A stretch of DNA of 64,000 nucleotides from Galaxea fascicularis. Lineage: Eukaryota > Cnidaria > Anthozoa > Scleractinia > Euphylliidae. The translations under genes were made by a program, and so were the position numbers. Location: positions 23,777,850-23,841,849 of the forward strand of contig OX419336.1 in assembly GCA_948470475.1 (NCBI GenBank), written 5' to 3'. Position 1 is the stretch's first letter. Every line of letters starts with the position of its first letter. Shown here piece after piece: positions 1-13,600 of the stretch. Below the pieces are notes generated by a model. That model saw only the letters and a list, made by a program, of their open reading frames with translations. It was not told the origin of the DNA and did no database searches.

Positions 1-3000
1 CGTTAAAAGTTGTTTCAAGTGGAAGTGATGACATTAATTCATCCGGTCAGGCTGTGCCGCCTCCTGAAAATCAAGCTTGTCAAGGCAGTAGAATTCACTC
101 TCGGAGTGTTAATCACCACTCGTCGTCTTTAGCCGCAACAATTTTTAGAAAAAAAGCTATGGGGCCTTTGAATTACCTTTTGTTTTGTGTTTGCATAATT
201 CGTAATCTGCTTGTGGTCATTACGGGAGAATAATGCCCTAGCACTTAGCCAAAAACAGACCAATGATAAATTTTGTTGTTTTCCCTCGAGGTCTCCCAGC
301 TGTAGCCGGTCACAAATGTCTTTTACTCCCCCCCTGCGTTGTCCCTGACATGATGAGATTTCCTGTGTGGTGCCGTACTTCAATTGTTCCTTTTTTTATG
401 GTAGTGTATTTCTGACGTGTTTTCTTTTGCTTTTATTTTACAAGAAATCGAAGCTCCTCATCTCGACGAGTCACAAGGTCAGACTCGGCAGGCAGCCCAG
501 CTCTGTCAAGCGACAACCACCAGCAAACACCTCAAACTTTTCCATCATCTTTTACTTCTGCTTCAGAGACTTCATTGTCAAGCCAAAGAACTGTCACACA
601 TGCCTCCAGTCAGCTAAGCAACACAGCTTCGCCCGAAGCCTGCTCGTCATCAGCCTCAAATAACTTAAGCTCATTGCCCTCCATGGGATCGCCTTCATCG
701 AGCTTACAAAAGAAGTCGCCTATTAAACAACCAATGTCACCCAAAACTTCACCAACCATGCTGCAGTATAACTCTTCACCTAATTCAAAAGCTGGTATGA
801 GTAGTATGGGAAGTCCGTTTAGGTCCAACCCGTTCGGTTCCTCCCCGGATATGTCTTCTATGGTCAGTATGGCAAGTCCTATATCTGGAATGTCTCACAT
901 GGGGATGTGCTCGCCAGGTCACGTGGGGCATTCCAGGACGCAGAGCCCTCACCACTTATATTCGCACCCATTAGGTCATCTGAACCTGTCACCCAATCAG
1001 CTGTATGCACTGCAACTCCAGCAGCAACAGCAGCAGCAGCAGCAACAGATGCAGTCAGCAGAACAGCAAGAGTTTTTAGCCAAGTGGTGGCATCAGCATT
1101 ACCAGAATCTTTTGCATCAATATCAGATGCAGTGTTACCAGTTGCAGCTGATTTTACAACAGCAAGAGCTCATGCAACAGATGCCACTCACTCCACAGCA
1201 ACAGAATCTCTTAGGCGAGTACTACAACCAACTCCTTTATCAGTATCAACGCGCACAGAACTTGCATCAGTTAGCAGCTTCTCAGTTTCACCCCATTGAT
1301 GAACAAGAGAACGCAATACGCACGCTCCCGGAGAGAATACAACAGAAGCTGCGTGAAAACCAGGAGCGGCAAAAGGCTGAACTGCAAAATATGATGCCAA
1401 GATTGCAGCCAGAGCAGTTACAGACTTTCTACAGCTGTCTGCAACAACAGATCATGGCCCCGGAGCAGATCAAAGAGTTGTATAGTTTGCTAATTCAGCA
1501 ACAACAATCGCAGAAGAGGCCGCCTCATGCAAATCGCGAGCAACAGGAGGATGAACATCAAAAACCAAAAATTCAACAGTATCTTCAGCAGAGTCAGGTA
1601 TTGCACACATCATGTCTTCACTGTTTGATAGCTGCAGGTGTCTTTGTAATGTCAGAAGTATCATTAAAGTGGGAGACTCGATGGGAGGAAGTGGCAAGTC
1701 ATGTTTCGCAAATTTACAAAAGTTAAGTTTTAACGATGATTTGCAACTAAATTTGAGGGCTTATTTATCGTAGAACGTTTTTCAAGTTTGGTGTTGTAAA
1801 ACTACATCTCAATTAATTACCCCGGCCACTCTTAAAAGGAATTATTTCAGTGAAACAGTGGGGATTCACCAGACATAGGAAAATGCGTCTAGGCAAGTCA
1901 CGATTGAGTACGGTTTTGCTTCTTATCATTTGGTTTGGAAAGTGGCGCGAGTTCAAACCAATCAAAGAGCGTACAGTGTGGTACTGCAAACATAGATAAC
2001 TTGCGACTCTCAATTAAAAACCGGGCTAGATGTTATTCTTAATTCTACGAGGAAACATGCGATTACTTGTTTATCACTAAAAAAATCAAAATTAATTAGG
2101 GAATCGTGCACGCGGTTTATTCATTTCTCATTGGAAGCCCGCTTAAGGACGTTCGCGCTAATTGTTCACGCGCATCCCTACTGCGCACGAAATCCATGTC
2201 GCAGGATCATGCCACATCAGGCATCGAGCGCAAGCTCTGAGGAAGAAAGCTAAGCAAGTAAAAGGATGGTAGCTGTTGCGTTCCCTTGGCCTTCAGTTTA
2301 CTCTCTTTCTTTCCAGAATCAGATTTTGTTTACAATTATCTCCACATTGTCCAAAAATGAACAAAAAAATCAATGTGGGAAGTTAACAGAAAAATTCAAG
2401 ATTCTGTCCACGGGACATCGAATCCTGCCATCTTGCGGCTGCAAGGCGCGTGAAACTATCGTCGCTAAATGCGAATTCACTCAACAGGTTCACTTAAACA
2501 ATATTTGGCAGAGAACATTTGACTTCAAAGTCTTGCAATATTTTTGGTCGTACAGACTCTGGCCTTATTCGCTAACGACGCACGATTTTTTCAGATTTAG
2601 GGTGTTCTTCCGGGCATGTTTTCTCCAAAATTAAGTCGGTGATCCCCCTTTTTTTTTTTTTCATTTCGGACATAACTAACTCATCTTACAATGGTTAAAG
2701 TCCCAGAAAAAATCAATGTTGGAAAATTTTCACGCGAACGTCCTTAATGCGAATACAAATTTCAATCAAATCGAACCAACTAATGGATTCAATGAGATTT
2801 AACCAAAGTCCTGGGCAAGAAAAAATTTCGTTTCAAATGAATCACGTTGGCCATTGTAAAGTTTGTTTGAACTGATTTACAAAACACATAGTAGTCGGCC
2901 CTCTTGGTTACTAAAAATGCCCTTGATTAAGAAAAAATGCCTTCTGTCTCGGCCAGTCAGCGTTCAGTAATTTTGCCCTTTAGTAATAAGAAGTAATAAC

Positions 3001-6000
3001 ATGCACCGGCGCCAAGCGCGGGAAAATACGCGTGGGTAACTCACGATTGGTTTTGGTGTTGCTTCTCATCGGCTGAGAAAGTAGCACGGGTTCTGTCAGC
3101 CAATCACGGAGCGAAGTAAAGCAAACGCGAACTACTTTCGATAGTTATTGAAAACCGCTTTACAATAAAGTAATTGAATCTTCGGTCATCAGATTTTACA
3201 TGTGCTAAATGTATTTTCTTTTGCCTTACTCAGGAGCAGTTACAGAAGTTTCTCCAGTTTCCAAAATCTTTCTCACAAGAGCATGATCGCCAGCAACAAC
3301 CCAACACAGAAACCAGCACCTCTTCACCGCAACGGGATTCACCATCGTCATCATCATCGTCGTCTGTTCCTTTATCGTCGTCATCATTATCATCATATAC
3401 TGTACACTACCACCCCCCTCCATCAGAGTCAACTGCAGTGCCTAACGTTAAGAAGAAAGACAGGCTTAAAAGCGAACCGAACGCGGGGACATCGTCATCA
3501 GAGACCTCAGGGCAGCAAGAAAACCTTGGTGTTGAAGAGATTGAGCTAAAAGTAACAACCATGGAAGAAGAGAGAAGGTTTGTTATGTCTTCTGGTTACA
3601 GTTCGCCTTTGCCTTTACCTCTTTCGCGTTTTTTGCTGGTATACTATTTATTTGAAGTCTCCAAGTTACAAAATTGTTTTGGATTTTGAGCCAAACCATT
3701 TGTAGCACCGTCTAGTCCAAGACGTTTCTTTAGTTTTGCCTGGTTTTCGTTCCTCGACAATAAGAATATGCTTCAAATTCGGGTATACTGGGTATAGAGA
3801 TACGTATAGTACTTTGCAAAAAAAAAAATAATGATCTTTGACAAAGGTATCCTTTGATCTCAAAAATTGTCATGAAAATGTAGGAAACCTTTTGAATAAA
3901 TGATTCTTCTGATTGCATAACAATTCAGCAACAGATTGGTATGAAGGCCCTTTACGGACAAAATATCGAATGTGTATATATCGATGTAATGTTGCATATA
4001 TGAATGCTATGTGCAATATATCAACAAGCAAACATGTTCATTATAAATTAAGGGTGTCCGATAAAACTAAAACTTAGTTTTATCGGACGCCTTTATTTTA
4101 TAATGAACATATTTGCTTCTTGATATATTGTACATAGCATTCATATATGCAACATAACATTGATATATGCATATTCACGTCCGCTTCCTCATCTTTTATC
4201 AAACATCTTTTAGTTTTATCGGACACCTTTAATTTATAATGAACATGTTTGCTTGTTGATATATTGCACATAGCATTCATATATGCAACATTACATCGAT
4301 ATATGCACATTCGATATTTTGTCCGTAAAGGGCCTTCATAGATTGGTCAATATTCACAATGTCATTACATGTAAAAATTTATGAAAAATTAGTTCAACTT
4401 ATGGAAAAGAGCGGCGTTTTCTCTGAAAACAAGTTTCTAAACTTGAAAGGTTTGTTGAACGTTTATTGCGCGCAAAATTTTGTCAGTTCAAACATCACGT
4501 GATATTTCACTAGTTTAAGTGACGTGCCAAGCATGTCAGAATAGAGCTGTTTTCATTTGAGCATCGAAAGTAAATTGCGTTTGCTTTGCTTTCGCATTGC
4601 TTCGTTCTGTGATTGGCCAACAAAACTCGCGCCACTTTTTCAACCAATGAAAACCAAATCCAAAACCGATTGCGACTTGCACGCGCGCATTTTCCCGCGC
4701 TTTATGCTGGTTGCATGTAACTGCTCCATACTCTGATTGGCTCATTGCACTGTTTCGGTCTTTTGTGATTGGCTGAAGTAATTGCTTTGGTTTGATTTTA
4801 TGACACTCGATGAAAACTGCTCTAATAGAAGTGTTAAACATTGTTTGAAATATGGTCAATGTTGTGTTCTAAGTAACTTCCATTTTTGCTAAATACCGTT
4901 CTCGTAGCTGAAACGTGCCCTCAGATTACTTTTGCTCAGTACCGTACAAACTGCGCAGAAATAATAGTGGGAAAATATTGCTTTCGTATTGAAGCAGCTT
5001 GAATTTGCTATTCATCCTGTAGCATTTCGCCGCACACTGATGTGGAAAAACTCTTACACGATCACCAGAAAGCTGGAAAGGAAAGCAAACATGAAGTAAC
5101 ATCCAAGGTGAAAATGATGCTATTTTGATCTCACTTGACAACTTAACTTGTTTTCCTAATTAGTGATAGTGAATTTGATATAGGCTGGGGAAAGGAGTAG
5201 TCCTACGGCATAGTCTGCTTAACAGTTCATCTAGAAAGTGCGCAAACAGTACAGTGCACCAGTAGACTTGTCTGGGTTGAAGAAAAGTTGTACACAAGTG
5301 CCAGCTGCCTTAGCATTAGGTGACTGGGGTTCTGCCACACCCCTGGATGGGGTGCAAGTTTAAGCCGCGATACTTACAGTTGCTGAGGCATCACGCGCTA
5401 CGGGAATGCGTTTACTGTTCTGTGCTTGGTATTCTTTACTTGACGCTAACATTTTGTTACTTTTGTTCAGGCAAGAAAGGGCAGGACTTCATCTACAGAG
5501 ACGAAAAGCAAACGGCAAAGGAAATCTACAGAATCATCAAGAACAATAATGCAAACCAAGGAGAGCAGTGGGTCAGAAAATCGTACTCACACCATGAAGG
5601 CATCCCTTTTGCTTCCTGATTCGTCTACCGAAAATCATATTTCATCCTCGTCGATGGGCAATTCATCCAAGGTGCAAAAATGTGCGATTTCGGCGAGCCA
5701 GACGTCGTCTGAATCCAAGGAAGAATCTTTCATCAGCAAAGAGGAACCTCCGGGGAATTTAGTTCTTTCAGATTCCCATACTTCAGATGAGGTAAATCAA
5801 GGCAAAGCTGAAGAAAATAAAACCAAGGTACCAGAGCAGGCACCTCCCTTGGTAAGGGAGAATAGCCCTCTAAAGGCAACACCCAAAGAACCGTTAGGAG
5901 ACATTGCAGTGGGTGCCCCTCCGGGAAATGTTATCTCATGGGGCCCAGAAACAACGCAAAATAATGAACCTAGTTCTCGTTCTAACATTATTATGTCCAT

Positions 6001-9000
6001 GGATGGCGGTAATAGTGAAATAACAGCAGTAGTTGGGAATTGCTCTGACAACAACATTTTAGTAAGAGGCGTCGCAGCAGAGACAACCAGTATTTTAAGG
6101 AACCTGTTAGAGAAGCCATCTTTAGGAGTATTAGAAAAAGAGGGTTCTGCAGGCTCCGAGAATGTTTTGGGTCAGAGTGTGACGCAACAAGGCCCTCAAA
6201 CGTCAGCATTAAGGAGCTTAGGAGAGAAAGTATCTTCAAACAAAGAAAGAACATCATCTAAATCAAAGACTACCGAAAGAGTGAAAGACCAGGTTCCACT
6301 AGCCGCAACAAAAGGCTTGAAAAAGCCATCTGCGGCGGCTACAGAGAAAGAGGTCACTACGTCACAACCCTCGAGAGTTTCAAAGAACAGCTTTAGTGAT
6401 GCATCTGAATTGTCTGCGAACATCACAGAGGAAAATCAAGTAAATAACTCACAAGATTTGGCGTCAAATTGTATGGACTTCACGGATACTCCCGTTGTCT
6501 TACCGAAAGTACCTTTAGGCCCAGGAACAAATCAATTAACGAACTGTTTCTCAGTGTTTTCTTCAAATTCCTCTAATCATGATGGAGAGTTGTTTTCTAG
6601 CAAAGAACTTAAAACTTATTCCAAGAAAGTGACACCAGTCAAGAGAAAGTCAAGTTCTAATGCGAGTAGTTCTGTGGGAGACAGATCAGTTGTCAGTAAA
6701 GTTTTAAAGATAGAAAATAGCAAATCACCAGAGATAGATATCAAGAGGTTAGTTGAGGATAACCGGAAAGTGGAGCTGAACCAAACTTTGAGTAATGCAC
6801 AGCTAAACTCTCAACCTGAGCAGACAATGTTCAGTGCGCATGATCAACTTGAGATGCCGCTGGAAGAAAAGAGTAGAAAAACCCGAAAAAAGGCAATTAG
6901 CGATATAAAGGTGCCATCAAAGAAAGTGAAATGCGATGAAGACAGAGGTCGAGAAAGTGCGGATCTGATTAAAGATAAGTCAGTGAAGCGTTTAGTTTTC
7001 GAAGAAACTGATGACGATGTGTGTAATCATGTGAGTTTTGTGGCTGACCAAGCAGTCGAAGACGTTGCAGTCAATCACAGTCCAACTGCGAAAGATGCCC
7101 CTACCGATCAGTGTAAAGATGTTCAACACATCAGTGAAAGACAAAATAGAAGCAAGGAGAGAATTAGGGAGATGACGAACAGAAAGAAGGAACTGAAAGC
7201 AAAACTTCTCAAGAAAAAAGCGTGTGCGGATTTACCAGCATTGATGAAAAAGGAACCAGCAAATGGGGAGAGTTTGGAGTCAGTTGTGGATTCCGTATTG
7301 GACGAAGAAATTGCCGTCATTTATAATGGTGGAGGTAAATATCCAGTTACTTGTTGTGTGCTGCAGTACTTCGTCTTGGATCCAAAAAGCACTTTAGCTG
7401 AATTTTATTGGTAGTGAATACAGGATTTTAAATTCCAGATAACTTCTTGTTAGCTGGTCTTCCATTTGAGAGTTTCCAGTAGTGCGCTAGTGTTATCCAA
7501 TGGAGTTTTTTAAAGATGTTATGTGGGTTTTGTCCGGAGCCTCCTTGAATTTTTTGGCATACGATGTAGTTTAATGTTCTGCAGAGAAATGTTTCTATTG
7601 CCCACCTGTAACGTTCAAGGCAGAAGTCGGCATTCAATTTCGTGAAAACACAAAATTTGTGAATGAACTTCGCTTGTTAGAAGCTATCTATACTAAGAGT
7701 GAAAACCTTGCTTAATGTGGTCGGTAGACATTTAGCTTTATGACGTTAGAACTGCAAATGAATACTGTAAATGTTTTGTTTAATTTTTGGACAGAATATC
7801 AAGACAACTGCGATGTGAAAGTTTCTGAGATCGATCAACAAGGTATGATTCTGTGAGGGTGTCTTTAAAGCATTCTGCCGAGTTCCTGTGTTGAACCTCT
7901 AAGAGGCTATGCAAACGTGTTTTGTTTTGTCTGTAATAACTCAGTCTTTGTCTTGCAGACGTCGTTAAGAATAGAGTTGAAACTGCCCGGAAGACAGTGA
8001 AACAAAGAAAGAAAAGGGAACCTCAAACAAAGGATGTCGTAAAGAGAGAAAGAAAAAGAAGAGGAAAGAAATGCAGCGAAAGTGACGGTAATGGTTTATC
8101 CTTATAACTGAGTGGTCGAGTGCTCAGGTCGCTGAACTGGGTTCAACCACCGCTTTAGAGCGGTTTTCAATTGAACATGGAATGTAAATTGCGTTTGCTT
8201 CGGTTTTGTATTGCTTCGCTCTGTGACATCAAAACTCGCGTTACTTTTTCATCCAATGAAAAGCAAACCGAAAACCAATCGCGACTACCACGCGCGCATT
8301 TTCCCGCCCTTTACGCCAGTTACCTGTAATTGGTTCATATTGTGATTGGTTCATTGCATTGTTTCGGTTTGTTGTGATTGGCTGAATTAATTGCTTTGGT
8401 TTTGGTTTTACAAGACTCAAATGAAACCTGCTCTGACCAATGCATCACGGTAATCCCGAGTTCAACTCCTCGGCTACCGTCGGCCACCTTTTACTTGGGA
8501 TTCTTAACCTGTTGTATTTGAAATAGTTGTTTCGGATATTTATATCAGTATCCCTGATTGGAGAAGCCCCTATCGTGTCATGAAATAACCAGGTGAGGCG
8601 GAAAGGTTATCCTGTATACCTTTGAGAAGGCAAAATGTATTAGCTCTTCCGCGCCCTGAGAGATATCAGTATTTCTAGCGATCTGAATAATTCTTCGTCA
8701 GTGAAGATGTTGTTTTATTGCGGACTTCTAATGTGTTGCTGCAACAACTAATAAATCGTGTTTATGACGGTTTAATTTAACTTGTCCTCGCGACTTCTCA
8801 TGAAATCAGCCTATTTTCTTCAGAAAGCGAACGAAGACTGTTGTGAATTATTAAACACAGTTTGTACGTGTCTGTTTATTTTGCAGGAGACACAGTGTCA
8901 CCAACTTCAGAGCAATACTTTTTACAGGTATGTTCTTCATTTCCTTAATTTTCTGATTTCTTCTCAATCTGGCTGTAGTTGCTTCGTTATATGCAGTGCG

Positions 9001-10516
9001 TTTTAAAGGAAAGAAGTCAGTTTTGTGTCAACTGTGCTCCAACTTCGTTCATCCACTTATTATTTTGTTCGTCTGTCTTTCTAGGATCGCGTTTGTGCGA
9101 AATTTTCTCATTTGCCAAAGTGTAGAGACTGCCGAGATGTCCATGACGAGAAATCCAGACTGGAATTCTGCAGATTTAACATGTTCAGAAGGTGAGTAAC
9201 TTAACAAAAGTTGGATCGTTGGTGAACAAGTCGTTATTGTCTCTCTCTGGGTTGGTGGGTGGATGGGTTTAAGTTTTAGCAGAAATATGGCGTTTTAAAC
9301 TCACTGGTGTCACTGTTATCTCAAACGGAGAAATGTGTACTATTTGAAATAGTTACTCGTAGGGGGGCTAAGTATTTGAAACAGTGATTATCATTATCTT
9401 ATAGTTATTATAACCAGACCATATGGTGCAAGCATATTGTACACTTCGTTATTCTTGTCACAAAGGTTACGAAAGAAGAAGAATGGTAATATCTTAGCTG
9501 CGGGTTTCCAACTCCCTGAGCATGCGGCAAAGGAGGATTTGTGGCCGTGGGTGTCAAGCGACAAAGGTCTGTATCTGTTGTGTTGAGTCACAGTATTGAT
9601 TTAGTAAGCTACAAATTAGCCTCGAATGCAAATTCCAGGAGTAGCTGCAAGAACTCACCTATTGCCTTCAGTGGATCTGTTTCGTGTTCTCCAAACCGCA
9701 ACCTAATCAAGTGGATCTTTTTTATGATTAGTTAAGGTGCTACAGGAGAGTGAACTATACTTTTAAATAATTATTTGCTTTTTAAGAATGGTTTAAATGA
9801 TCAGTTGAGCTGAAAGCAATAGTATAGCATCTGTATTTTGATTGCTTAACAAATTCTCCTGATCATCACCATAGAAAATGTATTGAGAACAGTTTGGAGA
9901 ATGTACATGCTGTCGCTACAAGATCACCAAATCATGAAAACGCTTAAATGAATAAAAAGGGACTGTTACCAAGACAGTACAGTTTAATGTTTCCACGTAT
10001 TTTATGTATTTTATTTTATGTTGACTGGGAATTCTCGTTTATTTCTCCTGAATAGGTATGATGGACAAGGGTACCTCGCTTTACATATTATTCAATATTG
10101 GCGACCAGTTTTGCTCTGTTATGCAAGAAGAAAAGAAAGCTATGACACAGGCTGGAGAAAATGGTGAGAAAACTGTCACTACTTTGACACGCACGTATTT
10201 GGTTTCCTGGAGTAGCTGTTCTGTCGTTAAATAGAACAATCAGGTTACTTAGAGTGTAGTACAGAGTTGACATTCTTGTGTTGGTGGTGAATGGATTCAT
10301 TCACCAACTCCAGAAAGGCACGCTTACGAGATTCATGGTCTTCATCATAGACATCACAAAGTATCCCTTAACTTTAATCCTCGCCATGAAGCAAGCAACT
10401 CTGTTAAACATGAAGACATATGTAAATTACAATTAATAGTGTGTAATATGAAGTACCCAAGGTCCCAGTTACGTGCAATTTCTGGGCATAAGTACATACA
10501 TACATATACTGCAAGT

Positions 10517-10547
<31 letters not shown>

Positions 10548-10582
10548 TTAAGCAACTGGAAAGAAGAAGCCTGAAAAAATCA

Positions 10583-10616
<34 letters not shown>

Positions 10617-13600
10617 GATATACTTTTTGGTAAGGCAGGTCGGTTTGTGGCAACCTTAAGGCTGGTGTGGACCTGCCAGCAACTGGATTAAAATCCATAT
10701 TTACACACAAAACTTGAATATAAATAGTAAAACGTCTAAAAATTTAAAACTAAAAGTATAAAAAATCTGATTGTTTTGATGATACCATACAGGCCTCTTT
10801 TTCGAATTGAATTTGGTCCAGTATCTTTGAGGCCTGTCTAAGTTTTTGTTTAAAAAGTTGATAGGAGGAAGCATCCTTGATGGCTTTAGATATAAAATTC
10901 CAGACAATGGGTCCTCTGTACCTTACACTATTTCTGCCAATGTTACTATTGTACCGTACATGTGAGAAGTGATTTATACACCTTAGGGTATAACTAGTAT
11001 TGATGTTACGAGTTTCAAATAGTGCTGAGAATTGATCGGGTAAGCTATTATGATATACCTGGTACATTATGGAAGCGATCCTACGCTTATAAATATAGAC
11101 TAGAGGTTTTCAAGGTCAAGAATGTCAGTGTCAGAAGTTTCGCTGGGCAGTTTATGAATTAGTTTGGCTGCTTTTAGATGTAAATGTTCCAGAATATTAA
11201 ATGTAGATGGTGAACAAGATCCCCAGATAGCGATGCAGTAAGTGATGCTTGGGACAATCCCTTTGAAATATATTTCTTCTAAGACACTTGAGGGAAGGGC
11301 TTTGAACTTTTTCAGGAATGTTAGCTTTCCACCAAACTTAGCGTGTAGTGTTTTAACTTGGGTTTCCAGTTCAGTTCATAGTCAATTTCAACCCTTAAGC
11401 AAGTGGATTTGGTGGAGAAGTAAATGTAAGAATTTCCGAACATAAGATGTCTTAAAGGACCAACAAAAGCGTGACTGGAAATCAGCATAGCCACAGTCTT
11501 TCCAGTATGAACAGTCAGATGATTCTTACAACACCATAAAGTGAAGTCCTCAAGGACTTCTCAAAGATATCATCTACCGTGAGGATCCATCTTTGGAATC
11601 ATTAAACTATGGAGACCACGAGCTTTGGTGTTGAATAAGAACTGCTTATGACTTAAAACAGGATGCTTTTGTATGGGACCATTCTTGCTATTTGTATTCC
11701 GCTTAAGGAATAAGAGAATACGAGGAATATGGATTAAAGGACATATATTCTGGAGACGCAATACTCTTGGTGGAGGTATCCCGAGACCAGCGCACAGAAA
11801 ACCTGGACCTTATAGAGCCACGTCACACGCACAACAGGCCGCGCACGATTTTCTCGCCAAACCTTTTCCAAAAGAAGAACGCCTATTCTAAGTATATCGA
11901 GGAAAGTTTATTGTTTGTTCTGTTCTTTCTACTGTCGAGAACAGAATGAAGGGAAGTTCTCTAGTCGTAAACTAGGTAAGATACTAATAAACTCAAGGAA
12001 ACAAAATGATAATCGCGTGGGATATGTTGTTAATCTCTTGCAGCATCCGTGGCTTACAAGCGTGCTGTTCAAGGTGTAAGAGAGATGTGTGATGTCTGCG
12101 CCACCACCATATTCAACATACACTGGGTGTGTCACAGGTGTGGGTTCGGAGTGTGTCTTGATTGCTACAATCTGCGCGTCAAGGAGCGGGAAGAGCAGCC
12201 TGGTAAGATGTTATGGCTTCTCTGTATCGGCGACAGTTTTGCGTAAGACTTCTTTACGAGGCAATTCCATCAGATAGACGTTTTTGAACATTATTGTACT
12301 CTGAAAAAAGACCCAGGATTTTAGTCATTCTGGGAAATGATTTGGCGTTTATTTCAGTTCGGGAAGGGTTTATTGTTGGCGTGAATTTTTCTAATTTATC
12401 AAAATTGTTGGGTTTAGCGGTGAAAAAGTGGCGTAGAGCAACTGCCATAAAAACCCCATGATTACAGAGGACTTATTATCGGAAAGGTTTTGGCGCCTGC
12501 CGAGAGAGGGGAAGCTTTTTTTTTAGGAGATTGTTTCCAGAGGTTGGAGAAGCGCCTTTATATTCAGACCTTCACATTGAGCGAAAATCACGTTGATGAA
12601 ACCTTTTTCTGCCTCTTTGTTTCTGGATTTAGTTTAGGGAATCTTTTCATTTAGTTTCGACCATGAAAAGATTGTTGTCCTTTTAGAACATGCTCTTGCC
12701 GAACAGTTAGGGATGCAACGCTGACCGTGACGTAAGGATAGGTTGTCCAAGAGTTTGTTAAAACGGCTGGGGTATTTTAGGCAAGTGAACTCTGCCTCAC
12801 TTAACGCACGTACACTTTCTTCAAACGCCTAGTTGTGTGACGGTAGTTAGATGTCACACAATAGCTAACACTGCTTGACTTTATTTCTGTAATCACAGGA
12901 GGCCTTGGTGGAAAGCGAGTGTTTGAATTCAAATGGTTTATGTGTTGTCCTGGAATTTGTCATCAACCCAAGTACCTGTCGGTGGCGCAGATTATACCCA
13001 AAACAGGTGAACGCATTACTTACCCGATTAGCCGGCCGTGCATGTTGGCGTTCGTTTTGATCAGATAATCCCGAGATTTGAAAATGTGGCAGTTGAATAT
13101 CTTACTTTTACCCTAAGAGGGTGGTTAAGTGGGAACGTACAAAATAGATTTCCAACTTCCATTCATTTTGAAATAATATTTTATGCAAAATGTAAGGGAA
13201 CTTTCCCCTCTCTTCTTCTATGGCATTTTTTTTTTAGCTTCTGTACCGTATTTTCTTTCCCACAGTTCTGTCCGACCTGGGTGACGAATTGCACCGTGCA
13301 AGGGAGGTCTGGGATATTGGTAAAATGTGCCCTTGCAAAGGATTTGTTGGCAGTGAAGACAACGAATCGGCTGCTAAGATAACTGAGCTATGCAATGATG
13401 TAATGGACGCGACTGGTGAAAACCAAAACCAAGATAAAGTGAACGATAGCAAAGCAGAAACCCAAGAAGCCAACGATGCGGCTACCGCTTCCAGCTCGGG
13501 AAACCTTGGTGTTTTGGACAGTGAATCCAGTTTTGACGGATCAGACGATGTGAACTTGATCTGTCATGAAAGTTTGGGTGTCGATTCGCCGGCGAATCAT

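Noticed and set aside
907..1299. Ala/Thr-rich ORF overlapping the KDM3 exon
   Set aside because: It is the +1 frame of the CAG/CAA-rich coding exon, not an independent gene.
2266..2634. 122-codon ORF as a gene
   Set aside because: Lies wholly inside the TTAA-bounded repeat and has no domain signature.
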